64,000 nucleotides of DNA. It comes from Stutzerimonas stutzeri (GTDB lineage Bacteria; Pseudomonadota; Gammaproteobacteria; Pseudomonadales; Pseudomonadaceae). The DNA is taken from NCBI RefSeq assembly GCF_002909485.1, contig NZ_PPXG01000002.1, forward strand, positions 62,001-126,000. Direction: 5' to 3'. The notes beneath the pieces were generated by a model. It was not told the origin of the DNA. It saw nothing but the letters and a program-made list of their open reading frames with translations, and did no database searches. Below, one piece after another: positions 43,386 through 52,570 of the stretch; positions within the stretch are counted from its first letter, which is position 1; every line of letters starts with the position of its first letter. Position numbers and translations under genes: made by a program.

Positions 43386-44711
43386 ATGACCTTCGCCTCT
43401 CTGGGCCTGATCGATCCGCTGCTGCGGACCCTGGAAACCCTCGACTACCGCAAGCCGACGCCGGTGCAGACCGAGGCCATTCCCGCCGTGCTCAAGGGCC
43501 GCGACCTGATGGCCGCGGCGCAGACCGGCACCGGCAAGACCGCGGGTTTTGCCTTGCCTTTGCTGCAGCGCCTGACCATGGGAGGCGCCAAGGTGGCGAG
43601 CAATTCGGTGCGTGCGCTGGTGCTGGTGCCAACCCGCGAGCTGGCCGAGCAGGTTCACGAGAGCTTTCGTGTCTACGGCCAGAACCTGCCGCTGCGTACC
43701 TACGCGGTGTACGGTGGGGTCAGCATCAATCCGCAGATGATGGCGCTACGCAAGGGCATCGACGTGCTGGTGGCCACGCCCGGTCGCCTGCTCGACCTCT
43801 ACCGGCAGAACGCCGTGGGCTTCGCCCAGCTGCAGGCGCTGGTGCTCGACGAAGCCGACCGCATGCTCGATCTGGGTTTCGCCGAAGAGCTGGACGCGCT
43901 GTTTTCCGCCCTGCCGAAAAAGCGCCAGACCCTGCTGTTTTCCGCGACCTTCTCCGAGCCGATCCGGCAGATGGCCCGCGAGCTGCTGCGCGACCCGCTG
44001 TCGGTCGAGGTCAGCCCACGCAATGCCGCGGCGAAGACGGTCAAGCAATGGCTGGTGCCGGTGGACAAGAAGCGCAAGTCCGAGCTGTTCCTGCATCTGC
44101 TGGCGGAGAAGCGCTGGGGCCAAGTGCTGGTGTTCGTCAAGACGCGCAAGGGTGTCGACCAGCTGGTGGAGGAGCTGCAGGCTGCCGGCATTTCCAGCGA
44201 TGCGATCCACGGTGACAAGCCGCAGGCCTCGCGCTTGCGCGCGCTGGAACGCTTCAAGGCAGGTGAGGTGCAGGTCCTGGTGGCGACCGATGTCGCCGCG
44301 CGCGGTTTGGATATCCACGACCTGCCGCAAGTGGTCAACTTCGACCTGCCGATCGTTGCCGAGGACTACGTGCACCGCATCGGTCGCACCGGCCGGGCAG
44401 GTGCCACGGGCGAGGCGGTATCGTTGGTCAGCGCCGATGAAGTCGATCAGCTGGCGGCCATCGAAACCCTGATCAAGCAGGTGCTGCCGCGCCACGACGA
44501 ATTGGGTTTCGTGCCCGATCATCGCGTCCCGACCACCACCCTCGGCGGGCAAATCATCACGAAACCGAAGAAACCGAAAAAGCCCAAGGAGGGGAGTGGC
44601 AAGGGCAAGATCCATCTCGGCAACTGGTTCGACGAGAGTGAAAAGCCAAACGCCAAGCCCATCCGCAAGGTGCCTAGCCTGGGTGGTGGCAAGCCTGCAA
44701 AGAAGCGCTGA
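43386..44711 (+). CDS. rhlE: DEAD-box ATP-dependent RNA helicase, RhlE type
   Basis: This 441-residue helicase has the Q motif (FASLGLIDPLLRTLETLDYRKPTPVQ), Walker A AQTGTGKT (45-52), the DEAD box VLDEADRMLDLGF, SAT (LLFSATFSEP), and the motif VI stretch HRIGRTGRAG. A lysine-rich C-terminal tail likely binds RNA. RhlE helicases act in ribosome assembly and mRNA turnover. It is divergent from the antiporter gene; TAGAAT at 43338-43343 could be its -10 element. Confidence 0.9.
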   Translation: MTFASLGLIDPLLRTLETLDYRKPTPVQTEAIPAVLKGRDLMAAAQTGTGKTAGFALPLLQRLTMGGAKVASNSVRALVLVPTRELAEQVHESFRVYGQNLPLRTYAVYGGVSINPQMMALRKGIDVLVATPGRLLDLYRQNAVGFAQLQALVLDEADRMLDLGFAEELDALFSALPKKRQTLLFSATFSEPIRQMARELLRDPLSVEVSPRNAAAKTVKQWLVPVDKKRKSELFLHLLAEKRWGQVLVFVKTRKGVDQLVEELQAAGISSDAIHGDKPQASRLRALERFKAGEVQVLVATDVAARGLDIHDLPQVVNFDLPIVAEDYVHRIGRTGRAGATGEAVSLVSADEVDQLAAIETLIKQVLPRHDELGFVPDHRVPTTTLGGQIITKPKKPKKPKEGSGKGKIHLGNWFDESEKPNAKPIRKVPSLGGGKPAKKR

Positions 44712-44781
44712 GAATCTTAGAGGCACGGGCTAAGCTCTTTCGAACCAGGCGCTAAGGCGCTGCATGCGGGGATAACGATGC

Positions 44782-45087
44782 ATGGGCAGCAAGACGACCG
44801 CACTCATACTGCTGGCTGGCGCGCTGTTTGGCGCGGCTGCAGAGGCTTCCATGAGGTGTGGCACCCGCTTGGTTCACCTGGGTGATACACGTGAGCAGGT
44901 CGAGGCCAAGTGCGGGCCCGCCGATAGCCAAACCTTCGAAGGGCCGTCGCTGCGCAGCGACGGCGTCGTACAACCGGGTGCCGTCAGGATCGACCGCTGG
45001 GCCTACGGCCCGCGAAACGGCGCGCACTACCATCTGCGCTTCATTGACGGCAGCTTGGTTGAAATCCGGATGGAGCGTAACCCGTAG
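44782..45087 (+). CDS. DUF2845-like secreted protein
   Basis: The 101-residue protein has a signal peptide (MGSKTTALILLAGALFGAAAEA) and a small domain starting SMRCGTRLVHLGDTREQVEAKCG, in which two Cys residues could form a disulfide. The C-terminal half has YHLRFIDGSLVEIRMERNP. This matches DUF2845 proteins of unknown function in Pseudomonas. The ATG at 44782 follows a GGGGAT purine stretch. Confidence 0.75.
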   Translation: MGSKTTALILLAGALFGAAAEASMRCGTRLVHLGDTREQVEAKCGPADSQTFEGPSLRSDGVVQPGAVRIDRWAYGPRNGAHYHLRFIDGSLVEIRMERNP

Positions 45088-45296
45088 GGCGCGGATACGC
45101 TGAGCTGACTACACGTGAATCTGCCGGTTACGGCGTAGCCCAGGCCGGGCCTGCTTGTGCGTCGGCGCCGATCACTATCCACATATTCGAGTTCACCAGT
45201 TAGGCGGTCGCCAGCAATCGGTACTGCTCCGGGTCGCGGCCGTCGGATATGCGGCCAATAACCGCTCGACGGGCGGTCTAGAGCGTCGCGTGATGA

Positions 45297-45310
45297 TTGA
45301 TCTGGGTCTA
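45297..45310 (+). promoter_or_regulatory. ANR/DNR (FNR-like) box upstream of adhA
   Basis: TTGATCTGGGTCTA matches the FNR-family consensus TTGAT-N4-ATCAA half-sites in 8 of 10 positions and differs from the narK box in this window at one position. Its centre is 64 bases before the adhA ATG, so a site at -41.5 would put the transcription start about 23 bases before the gene. The rest of the 280-base gap after the DUF2845 gene shows nothing else. Confidence 0.65.
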
Positions 45311-45367
45311 GGCTTGCTCCGGTCTGCCCATTGCAGACTCGAACGTCCCGAATCAAGGAGCAAGCCC

Positions 45368-46390
45368 ATGACCCAAACCATGAAAGCAGCAGTGGTTCAC
45401 GCCTTCGGCGAGCCGCTGCGCCTCGAGGAAGTCAAGGTGCCGATGCCCGGCCCAGGACAGATCCTGGTGAAGATCGCCGCCTCCGGTGTATGCCACACCG
45501 ACCTCCACGCCGCAGAGGGCGACTGGCCGGTCAAGCCGGCGTTGCCATTCATCCCTGGCCATGAAGGTGTGGGCCATGTCTCCGCCGTCGGCGCCGGCGT
45601 CACGCGCGTGAAAGAGGGCGATCGCGTCGGCGTACCCTGGCTGTATACCGCCTGCGGCTGCTGCGAGCACTGTATGACCGGGTGGGAAACCCTCTGCGAG
45701 GGCCAGCAGAACACCGGTTACTCGGTGAACGGCGGTTACGCCGAATACGTGCTGGCTGACCCGAACTATGTGGGCATCCTGCCGAAGAATGTCGAATTCG
45801 ACGAGATTGCGCCGATCCTCTGTGCCGGGGTCACCGTCTACAAGGGTCTTAAAGTCACTGGCGCCCGACCCGGGCAATGGGTGGTGATATCCGGTATCGG
45901 CGGCCTTGGCCACGTCGCCGTGCAGTACGCCAAGGCCATGGGGCTGCACGTGGTGGCGGTGGATGTAGATGATGCCAAGCTCGAACTGGCCAAGCGCCTG
46001 GGCGCCAACCTGACCATCAACGCACGCACGGAAAACCCCGTGGAGGTGGTGCAGCGCGACATCGGTGGGGCGCACGGCGTGCTGGTCACTGCGGTGTCCA
46101 ACAGCGCCTTCGGCCAGGCCATCGGTATGGCCCGCCGACGTGGCACCGTGGCCCTGGTTGGCCTGCCGCCGGGTGATTTCCCGACGCCGATCTTCGATGT
46201 GGTGCTCAAAGCGATCAGCATCACCGGCTCCATCGTCGGCACCCGCGCCGATCTGCAGGAGGCGCTGGACTTCGCTGGCGAAGGGTTGGTCAAATCGACC
46301 ATCCATACCGACAGTCTCGACAATATCAATCAGATCCTCGATGACATGCGTGCCGGGCGCATTGAAGGCCGTATCGTGATGAAGATGTAA
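45368..46390 (+). CDS. adhA: Zinc-dependent alcohol dehydrogenase
   Basis: AdhA interconverts ethanol and acetaldehyde with NAD. The 340-residue protein has catalytic zinc ligands Cys42, His65/Glu66 and Cys152, structural zinc Cys96, Cys99, Cys102 and Cys110 ([16 protein letters not shown]), and the Rossmann motif [13 protein letters not shown]. It closely resembles P. aeruginosa AdhA (PA5427), which I recall as ANR-dependent, and an ANR-type box lies before it. AAGGAG 8 bases before the ATG at 45368 fixes the start. Confidence 0.92.
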   Translation: MTQTMKAAVVHAFGEPLRLEEVKVPMPGPGQILVKIAASGVCHTDLHAAEGDWPVKPALPFIPGHEGVGHVSAVGAGVTRVKEGDRVGVPWLYTACGCCEHCMTGWETLCEGQQNTGYSVNGGYAEYVLADPNYVGILPKNVEFDEIAPILCAGVTVYKGLKVTGARPGQWVVISGIGGLGHVAVQYAKAMGLHVVAVDVDDAKLELAKRLGANLTINARTENPVEVVQRDIGGAHGVLVTAVSNSAFGQAIGMARRRGTVALVGLPPGDFPTPIFDVVLKAISITGSIVGTRADLQEALDFAGEGLVKSTIHTDSLDNINQILDDMRAGRIEGRIVMKM

Positions 46391-46399
46391 ACCCCACGC

Positions 46400-46420
46400 G
46401 CGGCCGGCTCGTTCGGCCGC
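46400..46420. terminator. Bidirectional hairpin between adhA and the flavoprotein gene
   Basis: GCGGCCG, a 7-base loop and CGGCCGC form a perfect stem between two convergent genes, with CACTTTCCC on the right side. Confidence 0.6.
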
Positions 46421-46433
46421 CACTTTCCCTCCT

Positions 46434-47687
46434 TCAACCCTGTGTGGCTGTGGGCTCTTCGGTCTGCAGCCAGCGCAGCATTCCCTCGGCTGCGTACCTT
46501 CCGCTGGCGAAGCAGGCGGTCAACAGATAGCCGCCGGTCGGCGCCTCCCAGTCGAGCATCTCTCCTGAGCAGAACACGCCGGGCAGCCGCTGCAGCATCA
46601 GATTGTCATCCAGCGCGTCGAACGGTACGCCGCCGGCGCTGCTGATCGCTTCGTCCAGCGGGCGCGGGCGGAGCAGGCGGATGGGCATGGCCTTGATCGC
46701 CGTGGCCAGGGCCTGCGGGTCCTGGAAAGTCTCGGCATCGGCCAGCTCACGCAGTAGCGCGGCCTTGACCCCATCGAGCTTAAGCTGGCGATGTAGATGC
46801 TTGGCCATCGACTGCGAGCCCCGCGGTTTGGCCAGGGCGCTGGCAATCTGCGACTGCGTGCGATCCGGCAGCAGGTCGAGCAGCACGGTGGCGACGCCAT
46901 CGCGGTTGATCGTGTCGCGGATCTGCGCCGAGAGCGCATAGACCAGGCTGCCCTCGATTCCCGTTGCGGTGAGCACGAATTCGCCTTTGCGCGGCGTAAC
47001 GCCGGGCAGGGCGAGACTGACCGTCTTCAGCGGCGCGCCAGCGAATTTTTCCCTGAGATGGGCGCTCCAGCCTGCTACTTCGAAGCCACAGTTGGCCGGC
47101 TGCAGCGGCGCGATCGCAACGCCGCGGGCCGCGAGCAACGGCACCCAGGCGCCATCCGAGCCCAGGCGCGCCCAACTGCCGCCGCCGAGGGCGAGCAGGG
47201 TGGCGTGCGCGTCGACTCGGGTTTCGCCTTCCGGACCGGCGATACGCAGCGCGCCGTGGTCGTCCCAGCCCAGCCAGCGCTGGCGGGTATGAATGCGTAC
47301 GCCATTCTCACGCAGTCGCTTGAGCCAGGCACGCAGCAGCGGCGCGGCCTTCATGTCGGTGGGGAACACCCGGCCCGAGCTGCCGACGAAGGTGTCAATG
47401 CCAAGCCCATGAATCCATTCGCGCAAGGCCCCTGGGTTGAAGGCATCGAGCAATGGCCGCAGGCGCTCGGCGCGCTCGCCGTAGCGGCCAACGAAAGCGC
47501 TGTAATCCTCGGCGTGGGTGATGTTCATGCCGCCGACCCCGGCCAGGAGGAATTTGCGGCCCACCGAAGGCATGGCGTCGTACAGGTCAACGGCGACACC
47601 TGCCCCGCTGAGCACCTCGGCGGCCATCAGGCCGGCGGGGCCGCCGCCGATGATGGCGACACGATAAGTGGGGGCGGGCGGGGACAT
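46434..47687 (-). CDS. FAD-dependent oxidoreductase, HI0933/BaiN-like
   Basis: This 417-residue flavoprotein has an N-terminal dinucleotide-binding motif (VAIIGGGPAGLMAAEVLSGAG), the family phrase GRKFLLAGVGGMNITHAE and the C-terminal FAD contact EMLDWEAPTGGYLLTACFASGRYA. The physiological substrate of this family is uncertain; relatives include BaiN. I start at MSPPAPTYRV (47687); the longer frame upstream overlaps the deacetylase gene and lacks homology. Confidence 0.85.
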   Translation of the reverse strand: MSPPAPTYRVAIIGGGPAGLMAAEVLSGAGVAVDLYDAMPSVGRKFLLAGVGGMNITHAEDYSAFVGRYGERAERLRPLLDAFNPGALREWIHGLGIDTFVGSSGRVFPTDMKAAPLLRAWLKRLRENGVRIHTRQRWLGWDDHGALRIAGPEGETRVDAHATLLALGGGSWARLGSDGAWVPLLAARGVAIAPLQPANCGFEVAGWSAHLREKFAGAPLKTVSLALPGVTPRKGEFVLTATGIEGSLVYALSAQIRDTINRDGVATVLLDLLPDRTQSQIASALAKPRGSQSMAKHLHRQLKLDGVKAALLRELADAETFQDPQALATAIKAMPIRLLRPRPLDEAISSAGGVPFDALDDNLMLQRLPGVFCSGEMLDWEAPTGGYLLTACFASGRYAAEGMLRWLQTEEPTATQG

Positions 47688-47740
47688 GGCGGCGGCCTGG
47701 CGAACATGACGGGGCGGGCATTGTAGCCGCTGGCGGATGC

Positions 47741-48661
47741 TCAGCCGAGCCCGTGACGTTGCCAGGCCGCCGCTGCGCTGATGTGCAGGGTGGCGTGACG
47801 ACGGGCGAGCAGGGCGCGGTCCTTGTCGTAACCGCCGCCGATCAGGCCGACCACCGGGATATCGCGGCCCAGGCAGTGATCCAGTACGGCGCTGTCCCGC
47901 GCGGCGAGTCCCGCATCGGTGAGCGAAAGCAGGCCCAGGGCGTCGTCGCGATGCACGTCGACCCCGGCGTCGTAGAGCACCAGGTCCGGCTGATAGATGG
48001 GCAGCAGGTAGTTCAGCGTATCGTGCACCACCTTCAGATAGGCCTCGTCGCCCATCCCGGGCGGCAGCGGGATGTCCCAGTCGCTGCGGGCCTTGCGCGT
48101 AGGGAAGTTCTTCTCGCAGTGCAGCGAGACGGTGACCGCATCGGGCACGTTCTCCAGGATGCGCGCCGTGCCGTCGCCTTGATGCACGTCGCAATCGAAG
48201 ATCAGCACGCGTCCCGCCTGTCCGCTTTCCAGCAGATACAGAGCGATCACCGCCAGGTCGTTGAAGATGCAGAAGCCCGACGCGTGGTCGTGGTGGGCAT
48301 GGTGCGTGCCGCCGGCCAGATGGCAAGCCAGGCCATGTTGAAGCGCTTGCTCGGCCGCCAGCAGCGACCCTCCCACCGCGCGCACGGTGCGCTGCGCAAG
48401 CTCCGGGCTCCAGGGTAGACCGAGGCGACGCAGCTCGTCGCGACTCATCGCTCCGCTGCAGTAGCGCGCGACGTAATCGGGGGCATGGGCCAGGGCCAGA
48501 ATCTCCCGACTACACAACTCCGGGCGCAATAGCGCCTCGTCTGTGGTCAAACCCAAAGCGACCAGATGGTCGCGCAGCAGACGGAACTTCTCCATGGGAA
48601 AGCGATGGCCCGGCGGCAGTGGCGGGCTGTAATCGTCATGAAATACCAGGGGAAGCGACAT
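47741..48661 (-). CDS. Histone-deacetylase-like zinc amidohydrolase
   Basis: This 306-residue protein of the HDAC/acetoin-utilisation superfamily has the tandem His and Asp elements of the zinc site: THHAHHDHASGFCIFND, FDCDVHQGDGT and LYDAGVDVHRDD. Bacterial members deacetylate small amides, polyamines or proteins. No acetoin genes are near, so the substrate is open. The ATG at 48661 gives MSLPLVFHDDYSPPLPPGHRFPM, the typical N-terminus. A GNAT acetyltransferase gene is divergent, 71 bases away. Confidence 0.88.
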   Translation of the reverse strand: MSLPLVFHDDYSPPLPPGHRFPMEKFRLLRDHLVALGLTTDEALLRPELCSREILALAHAPDYVARYCSGAMSRDELRRLGLPWSPELAQRTVRAVGGSLLAAEQALQHGLACHLAGGTHHAHHDHASGFCIFNDLAVIALYLLESGQAGRVLIFDCDVHQGDGTARILENVPDAVTVSLHCEKNFPTRKARSDWDIPLPPGMGDEAYLKVVHDTLNYLLPIYQPDLVLYDAGVDVHRDDALGLLSLTDAGLAARDSAVLDHCLGRDIPVVGLIGGGYDKDRALLARRHATLHISAAAAWQRHGLG

Positions 48662-48732
48662 GAACCACGCGTGTTCGATGGATGTGCGGCGCAGTATGCA
48701 GGCTGGCCGTCGGAGCGCTCAAGGGAGCACGG

Positions 48733-49287
48733 ATGGTTGAACGACTCGCACTCGAAAGTACGCGCCTACGGCTGCGCAACTGGCATGACGAAGACCTCGG
48801 GCCGTTGGCGCGGCTCTGCGCCGATCCAGAAGTGATGCGCTACAACCCGACACTGATGTCCCGTGACGAATGCGCGGCACTGATGGTGCAGGGCAGGCTG
48901 CATTTGCTGCGCAACGGCTTTGGCTTGTGGGCGCTGGAGCGCAAGGACACTGGCGGCTTCATCGGCTATTGCGGCCTGGTCTGGTCCAACGTGCCGTTGC
49001 CGAAGCCGACGGTTGAACTACGCTGGGCCATGGCGTGCGAGCATTGGGGGCGGGGCCTGATCCATGAGGCCGCAGAGACGGTACTGAAATGCGCGTTCGG
49101 CGCACTGCGACTGGATGAAGTAGTGGCCTGCGCAGCTCGACTCAACGAGCCGGCCAGACAGCTGCTGGAGGAGCTTGGCATGCACCCGGAGCCCACCCCG
49201 TCGTTCGGCCATCCAGACCTGCCGCCCGAACATCCGCTGCACGCTCAAGTGCTTTATCGGTTGCCGCGTGACGATTGGCGGCGATGA
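48733..49287 (+). CDS. GNAT-family acetyltransferase (RimJ/RimL type)
   Basis: This 184-residue protein begins ERLALESTRLRLRNWHDEDL and contains GFIGYCGLVW, ELRWAMACEHWGRGLIHEAA and LDEVVACAARLNEPARQLLEELGM. These are the RimJ/L-type acetyl-CoA-binding motifs, although the loop HWGRGLIHEA replaces the usual Q/RxxGxG/A. It would acetylate a protein N-terminus or small amine. AAGGGAGC upstream supports the ATG at 48733. Confidence 0.85.
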   Translation: MVERLALESTRLRLRNWHDEDLGPLARLCADPEVMRYNPTLMSRDECAALMVQGRLHLLRNGFGLWALERKDTGGFIGYCGLVWSNVPLPKPTVELRWAMACEHWGRGLIHEAAETVLKCAFGALRLDEVVACAARLNEPARQLLEELGMHPEPTPSFGHPDLPPEHPLHAQVLYRLPRDDWRR

Positions 49288-49362
49288 GCACGGTTGCTGG
49301 AGCGTTGGCGGCGAAATCCGTAACATGGCGCGCCCCTACGCCAGCCCCTCAAGGACCCCGAA

Positions 49363-50232
49363 ATGACCCAGATACTCGACGCCCTGGTCAACCTGCTGAC
49401 TCTGGAACGTATCGAGGAAAACCTGTTCCGTGGCGCCAGTCAGGACCTTGGGTTTCCCCAGCTGTTCGGTGGTCAGGTGCTCGGTCAGGTCATCTCCGCC
49501 GCAAGCCAGACGGTCACACCGGAACGCCATGTGCATTCGCTGCACGGTTATTTCCTGCGTCCCGGCGACTCGCACCAGCCCGTAGTCTACGACGTCGACC
49601 GCGTGCGTGACGGCGGCAGCTTCACGACGCGTCGGGTCAGTGCGATCCAGAAGGGGCAGACCATCTTTACCGGCATCGCCTCGTTTCAGGCCCAGGAAAG
49701 CGGCTACGAGCACCAGTTGCCAATGCCGGACGTGGTCGGGCCGGACGACCTGCCCAGTGAGTGGGAGCTGCTGCACAAACTCTCGCCGATGGTCCCGGAC
49801 CGGGTGATGGAGAAGCTGCGCAGACCAAAACCCATCGAGATTCGCCCGGTGACGCTGATCGATCCGGCCAATCCGCAGCCCATCGAGCCGGTTCGCCACC
49901 TCTGGTTCCGCGCCGATGGTTCGTTGCCTGACAGCCCGGCGCTGCACAAGTATCTGCTGGCCTATGCGTCGGACTTCAGTTTCATTGGCACCGCTCTGCA
50001 ACCGCACGGCGTCAGCTCGTGGAGCAAGTTCATCCAGCTTGCCAGCCTCGACCACGCGATCTGGTTCCATCGTGAGGTGAAGCTGGATGACTGGCTGCTG
50101 TACTCCATCGACAGCCCGTGGGCAGGCAATGCGCGGGGGTTCGCTCGTGGCAGCATCTTCAACCGCCAGGGCGAACTGGTTGCTTCGGTGGCCCAGGAAG
50201 GCCTGATCCGTGTGCGCGAGGACTGGATGTGA
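49363..50232 (+). CDS. tesB: Acyl-CoA thioesterase II
   Basis: TesB hydrolyses medium and long acyl-CoAs. The 289-residue protein has two hot-dog domains: the N-terminal has FGGQVLGQVISAASQTV and RRVSAIQKGQTIF, and the C-terminal has ASLDHAIWFHRE and YSIDSPWAGNARGFARGSIF, matching E. coli TesB. The catalytic Asp lies in SLDHAIWFH. The stop overlaps the next gene's GTG start (ATGTGA), so the pair is coupled. Confidence 0.92.
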   Translation: MTQILDALVNLLTLERIEENLFRGASQDLGFPQLFGGQVLGQVISAASQTVTPERHVHSLHGYFLRPGDSHQPVVYDVDRVRDGGSFTTRRVSAIQKGQTIFTGIASFQAQESGYEHQLPMPDVVGPDDLPSEWELLHKLSPMVPDRVMEKLRRPKPIEIRPVTLIDPANPQPIEPVRHLWFRADGSLPDSPALHKYLLAYASDFSFIGTALQPHGVSSWSKFIQLASLDHAIWFHREVKLDDWLLYSIDSPWAGNARGFARGSIFNRQGELVASVAQEGLIRVREDWM

Positions 50233-50819
50233 AAGTCGCAGACGTTCGTCACTGGGTGTTCGACATGGACGGCACCCTGACCATCGCCGTGCACGATTTT
50301 GCCGCCATCCGGCGTGCACTGGATATTCCCGAAGAGGACGACATCCTGCACCACCTGGCGGCGTTGCCGACGGACCAGGCTGCGGCGAAGCATGCCTGGT
50401 TGCTTGAGCACGAGCGTGAACTGGCCTATGCGGCGCGGCCGGCAGAGGGTGCCCGCGAGCTGTTGCAGGCACTGCGTGAACGCGGCTGCCGACTCGGTGT
50501 GCTGACCCGCAATGCCCAGGAACTGGCCAGGGTGACGCTGGAAGCGGTCGGAATGGGCGATTGCTTTCTACCCGAGGACATTCTCGGTCGCGACGAGGCG
50601 CCGCCCAAACCGCACCCGGGCGGACTGCTGCAGCTAGCCGAGCGCTGGGGCGTGGCCCCTTCGGCGATGCTCATGGTTGGCGACTACCGCTTCGACCTGG
50701 AATGCGCCAGGGCAGCCGGAGCGCGCGGGGTACTGGTCAACATGCCGCACAATGAGTGGCCGGAGCTCACCGACCTGTATGCGCGCGATTGCCGGGTGCT
50801 GCACGAGCTGCTTGCTTGA
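50229..50819 (+). CDS. HAD-superfamily phosphatase
   Basis: This 196-residue hydrolase has the four HAD motifs: FDMDGTLT with the nucleophile Asp, the Thr in GVLTRN, the Lys in KPHPGG and the acidic VGDYRFDLE. A helical cap inserted after motif I suggests a small phosphorylated metabolite as substrate, unidentified. The start is the GTG overlapping the tesB stop, giving VKVADVRHWVFDMDGTL; no ATG lies nearby in frame. Confidence 0.87.
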   Translation: MKVADVRHWVFDMDGTLTIAVHDFAAIRRALDIPEEDDILHHLAALPTDQAAAKHAWLLEHERELAYAARPAEGARELLQALRERGCRLGVLTRNAQELARVTLEAVGMGDCFLPEDILGRDEAPPKPHPGGLLQLAERWGVAPSAMLMVGDYRFDLECARAAGARGVLVNMPHNEWPELTDLYARDCRVLHELLA

Positions 50820-50966
50820 GGCCGGTTTGATAGCAGGATGGTAAAGGCAGCATCCGCTGACGGAGCTGCCACCTCTTGCGGGCAAAGCCACCCTCACCGT
50901 TAAAACCGCGCATAACCTACGCTCTAGACGGAGGTAAGGGGTGCTTTAGCCCACCGATGCTACTGC

Positions 50967-51824
50967 CTATAGACGTGCGGCCTTGAAGGTGTCGCAGCGG
51001 GCCGGCTCGCCATGCTCGAAGCCATCGCGGAACCAGCGTACCCGCTGCGCGGACGTGCCGTGGGTGAAGGCGTCCGGGACTACACGGCCCTGACTGCGCT
51101 TCTGCAGGTTGTCGTCGCCGATGGCATTGGCAGCGTTCAGCGCCTCCTCCAGATCACCTTCTTCCAGCCAGTCATGTCGCTGCTGCGCATGGTGTGCCCA
51201 GACACCGGCGAAACAATCGGCCTGCAGTTCCTGGCGAACCAGCAGGCCGTTGTCGCCCTCCATTTTTGCACCGCGCTGGCGGGCGTTCTGCATCTGCTGT
51301 GACACCCCGAGCAGAGTCTGCACGTGATGGCCGACTTCATGGGCAATTACGTAGGCCTGTGCGAAGTCGCCGCTAGCAGAGAAGCGCCGGGCCATCTCGT
51401 CGAAAAACTGCAGATCGAGATAGACCTGCTGATCGCCTGGGCAATAGAACGGGCCTACTGCGGAGCTGGCGAAGCCGCACGCTGAGTTCACGCCGCCGCG
51501 AAACAGCACGAGCGTTGGGTCGCGATACTGCGCGCCGTTCTGTTGGAAGAGGGCGCGCCAGGTGTCTTCGGTATCACCGAGTACGGCACGTACGAACTCG
51601 ACCTGCGGATCGTCGCCCGCCGGGCGTTGGCCTTGCTGGGAAACGGCGGGTCCGCTCTGGTTGGCTAGCTGGCCGATGATCTGCATGGGGTCCTGGCCGG
51701 AGAGCAGGCCGATGATTACGACGATGGCGATGCCGCCCAGCCCCAGGCCGCCACCCAGGCGCATGCCGCTGCGGCCTCTGGCATCCACTACGTTGTCGCT
51801 GCGTCGGCCTCGATTCCATCGCAT
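50967..51824 (-). CDS. YpfJ-type putative neutral zinc metallopeptidase
   Basis: This 285-residue protein starts MRWNRGRRSDNVVDARG, followed by a Gly-rich membrane helix (about 22-42) and a periplasmic domain. HEVGHHVQ near residue 164 is an HExxH zinc motif, with further conserved LQADCFAGVWAHH. The family (YpfJ) is predicted to be a membrane-anchored zinc peptidase; activity is seldom tested. The gene stands alone on the minus strand. Confidence 0.87.
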   Translation of the reverse strand: MRWNRGRRSDNVVDARGRSGMRLGGGLGLGGIAIVVIIGLLSGQDPMQIIGQLANQSGPAVSQQGQRPAGDDPQVEFVRAVLGDTEDTWRALFQQNGAQYRDPTLVLFRGGVNSACGFASSAVGPFYCPGDQQVYLDLQFFDEMARRFSASGDFAQAYVIAHEVGHHVQTLLGVSQQMQNARQRGAKMEGDNGLLVRQELQADCFAGVWAHHAQQRHDWLEEGDLEEALNAANAIGDDNLQKRSQGRVVPDAFTHGTSAQRVRWFRDGFEHGEPARCDTFKAARL

Positions 51825-51943
51825 GAATTATCCCTTTGAACGGTTGGCAGGATGAGTGGTAGCGGCAACCAAGCGGCCGCTGCCCTCTGTTAAGACCCGC
51901 TGCGCACGAAAAAGCTGCAGCCGGCTCGCAATGAGGCGACTCG

Positions 51944-52378
51944 TCAGTTGCCCGGGTATTCGGTGAGTACGCTTTCCTCACCTTGCTTGCTGACGCCGAT
52001 GACCTTGAAGGCATCCCTGCGCTCGCCCATTTCCATGCCTGGCGAGCCGATCGGCATGCCAGGCACGGCGGCACCCATCAGGTCGGGGCGCGCGCGCAGC
52101 TTGAGTATGTCGGCCGCCGGCACGTGGCCTTCGACGAATTTGCCGTCGATCACGCCGGTATGGCACGACCCGAGGCGGTGCGGAACGCCGTGTTCCATCT
52201 TTACCGAAGTCATGTCGTTGACCACGTGATCGGTCACCACGAAGCCGTTGTCCTGCAGATGGTCGATCCACTCCTCGCAGCACCCGCAGTTGGGGTCGCG
52301 ATAGACGTCGATGGCGATGGGTTCGGCAGCGTGGGTCAGGCCGGCGAAAAGAAAGGGAGCAAGCAGAAGGCGGCGCAT
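51944..52378 (-). CDS. DUF411 metal-binding protein
   Basis: This 144-residue secreted protein has a signal peptide (MRRLLLAPFLFAGLTHAAEP), then VYRDPNCGCCEEW with Cys31, Cys33 and Cys34, and a second metal-binding region HRLGSCHTGVIDGKFVEGHVPA. DUF411 proteins are linked to copper or silver resistance. No copper efflux genes are adjacent. The ATG at 52378 has GGAG upstream. Confidence 0.85.
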   Translation of the reverse strand: MRRLLLAPFLFAGLTHAAEPIAIDVYRDPNCGCCEEWIDHLQDNGFVVTDHVVNDMTSVKMEHGVPHRLGSCHTGVIDGKFVEGHVPAADILKLRARPDLMGAAVPGMPIGSPGMEMGERRDAFKVIGVSKQGEESVLTEYPGN

Positions 52379-52570
52379 GGCAATCTCCAACAGGCGAGAG
52401 TTTTAGAGTACGCCGGCTCGCGGCTGCGCCCAAGGCACGGTTGTTATGCGTTTGTCTTAGTGGCGGCGGCTTTCAGACGGTCGGTTGGCTCAGGTAGCAC
52501 AGAACAAAACCGTCGCAACGACAGTCCCATGCCAACCGGTATAGCGAGTCGTTCATCAGGAGAGTTTTCG

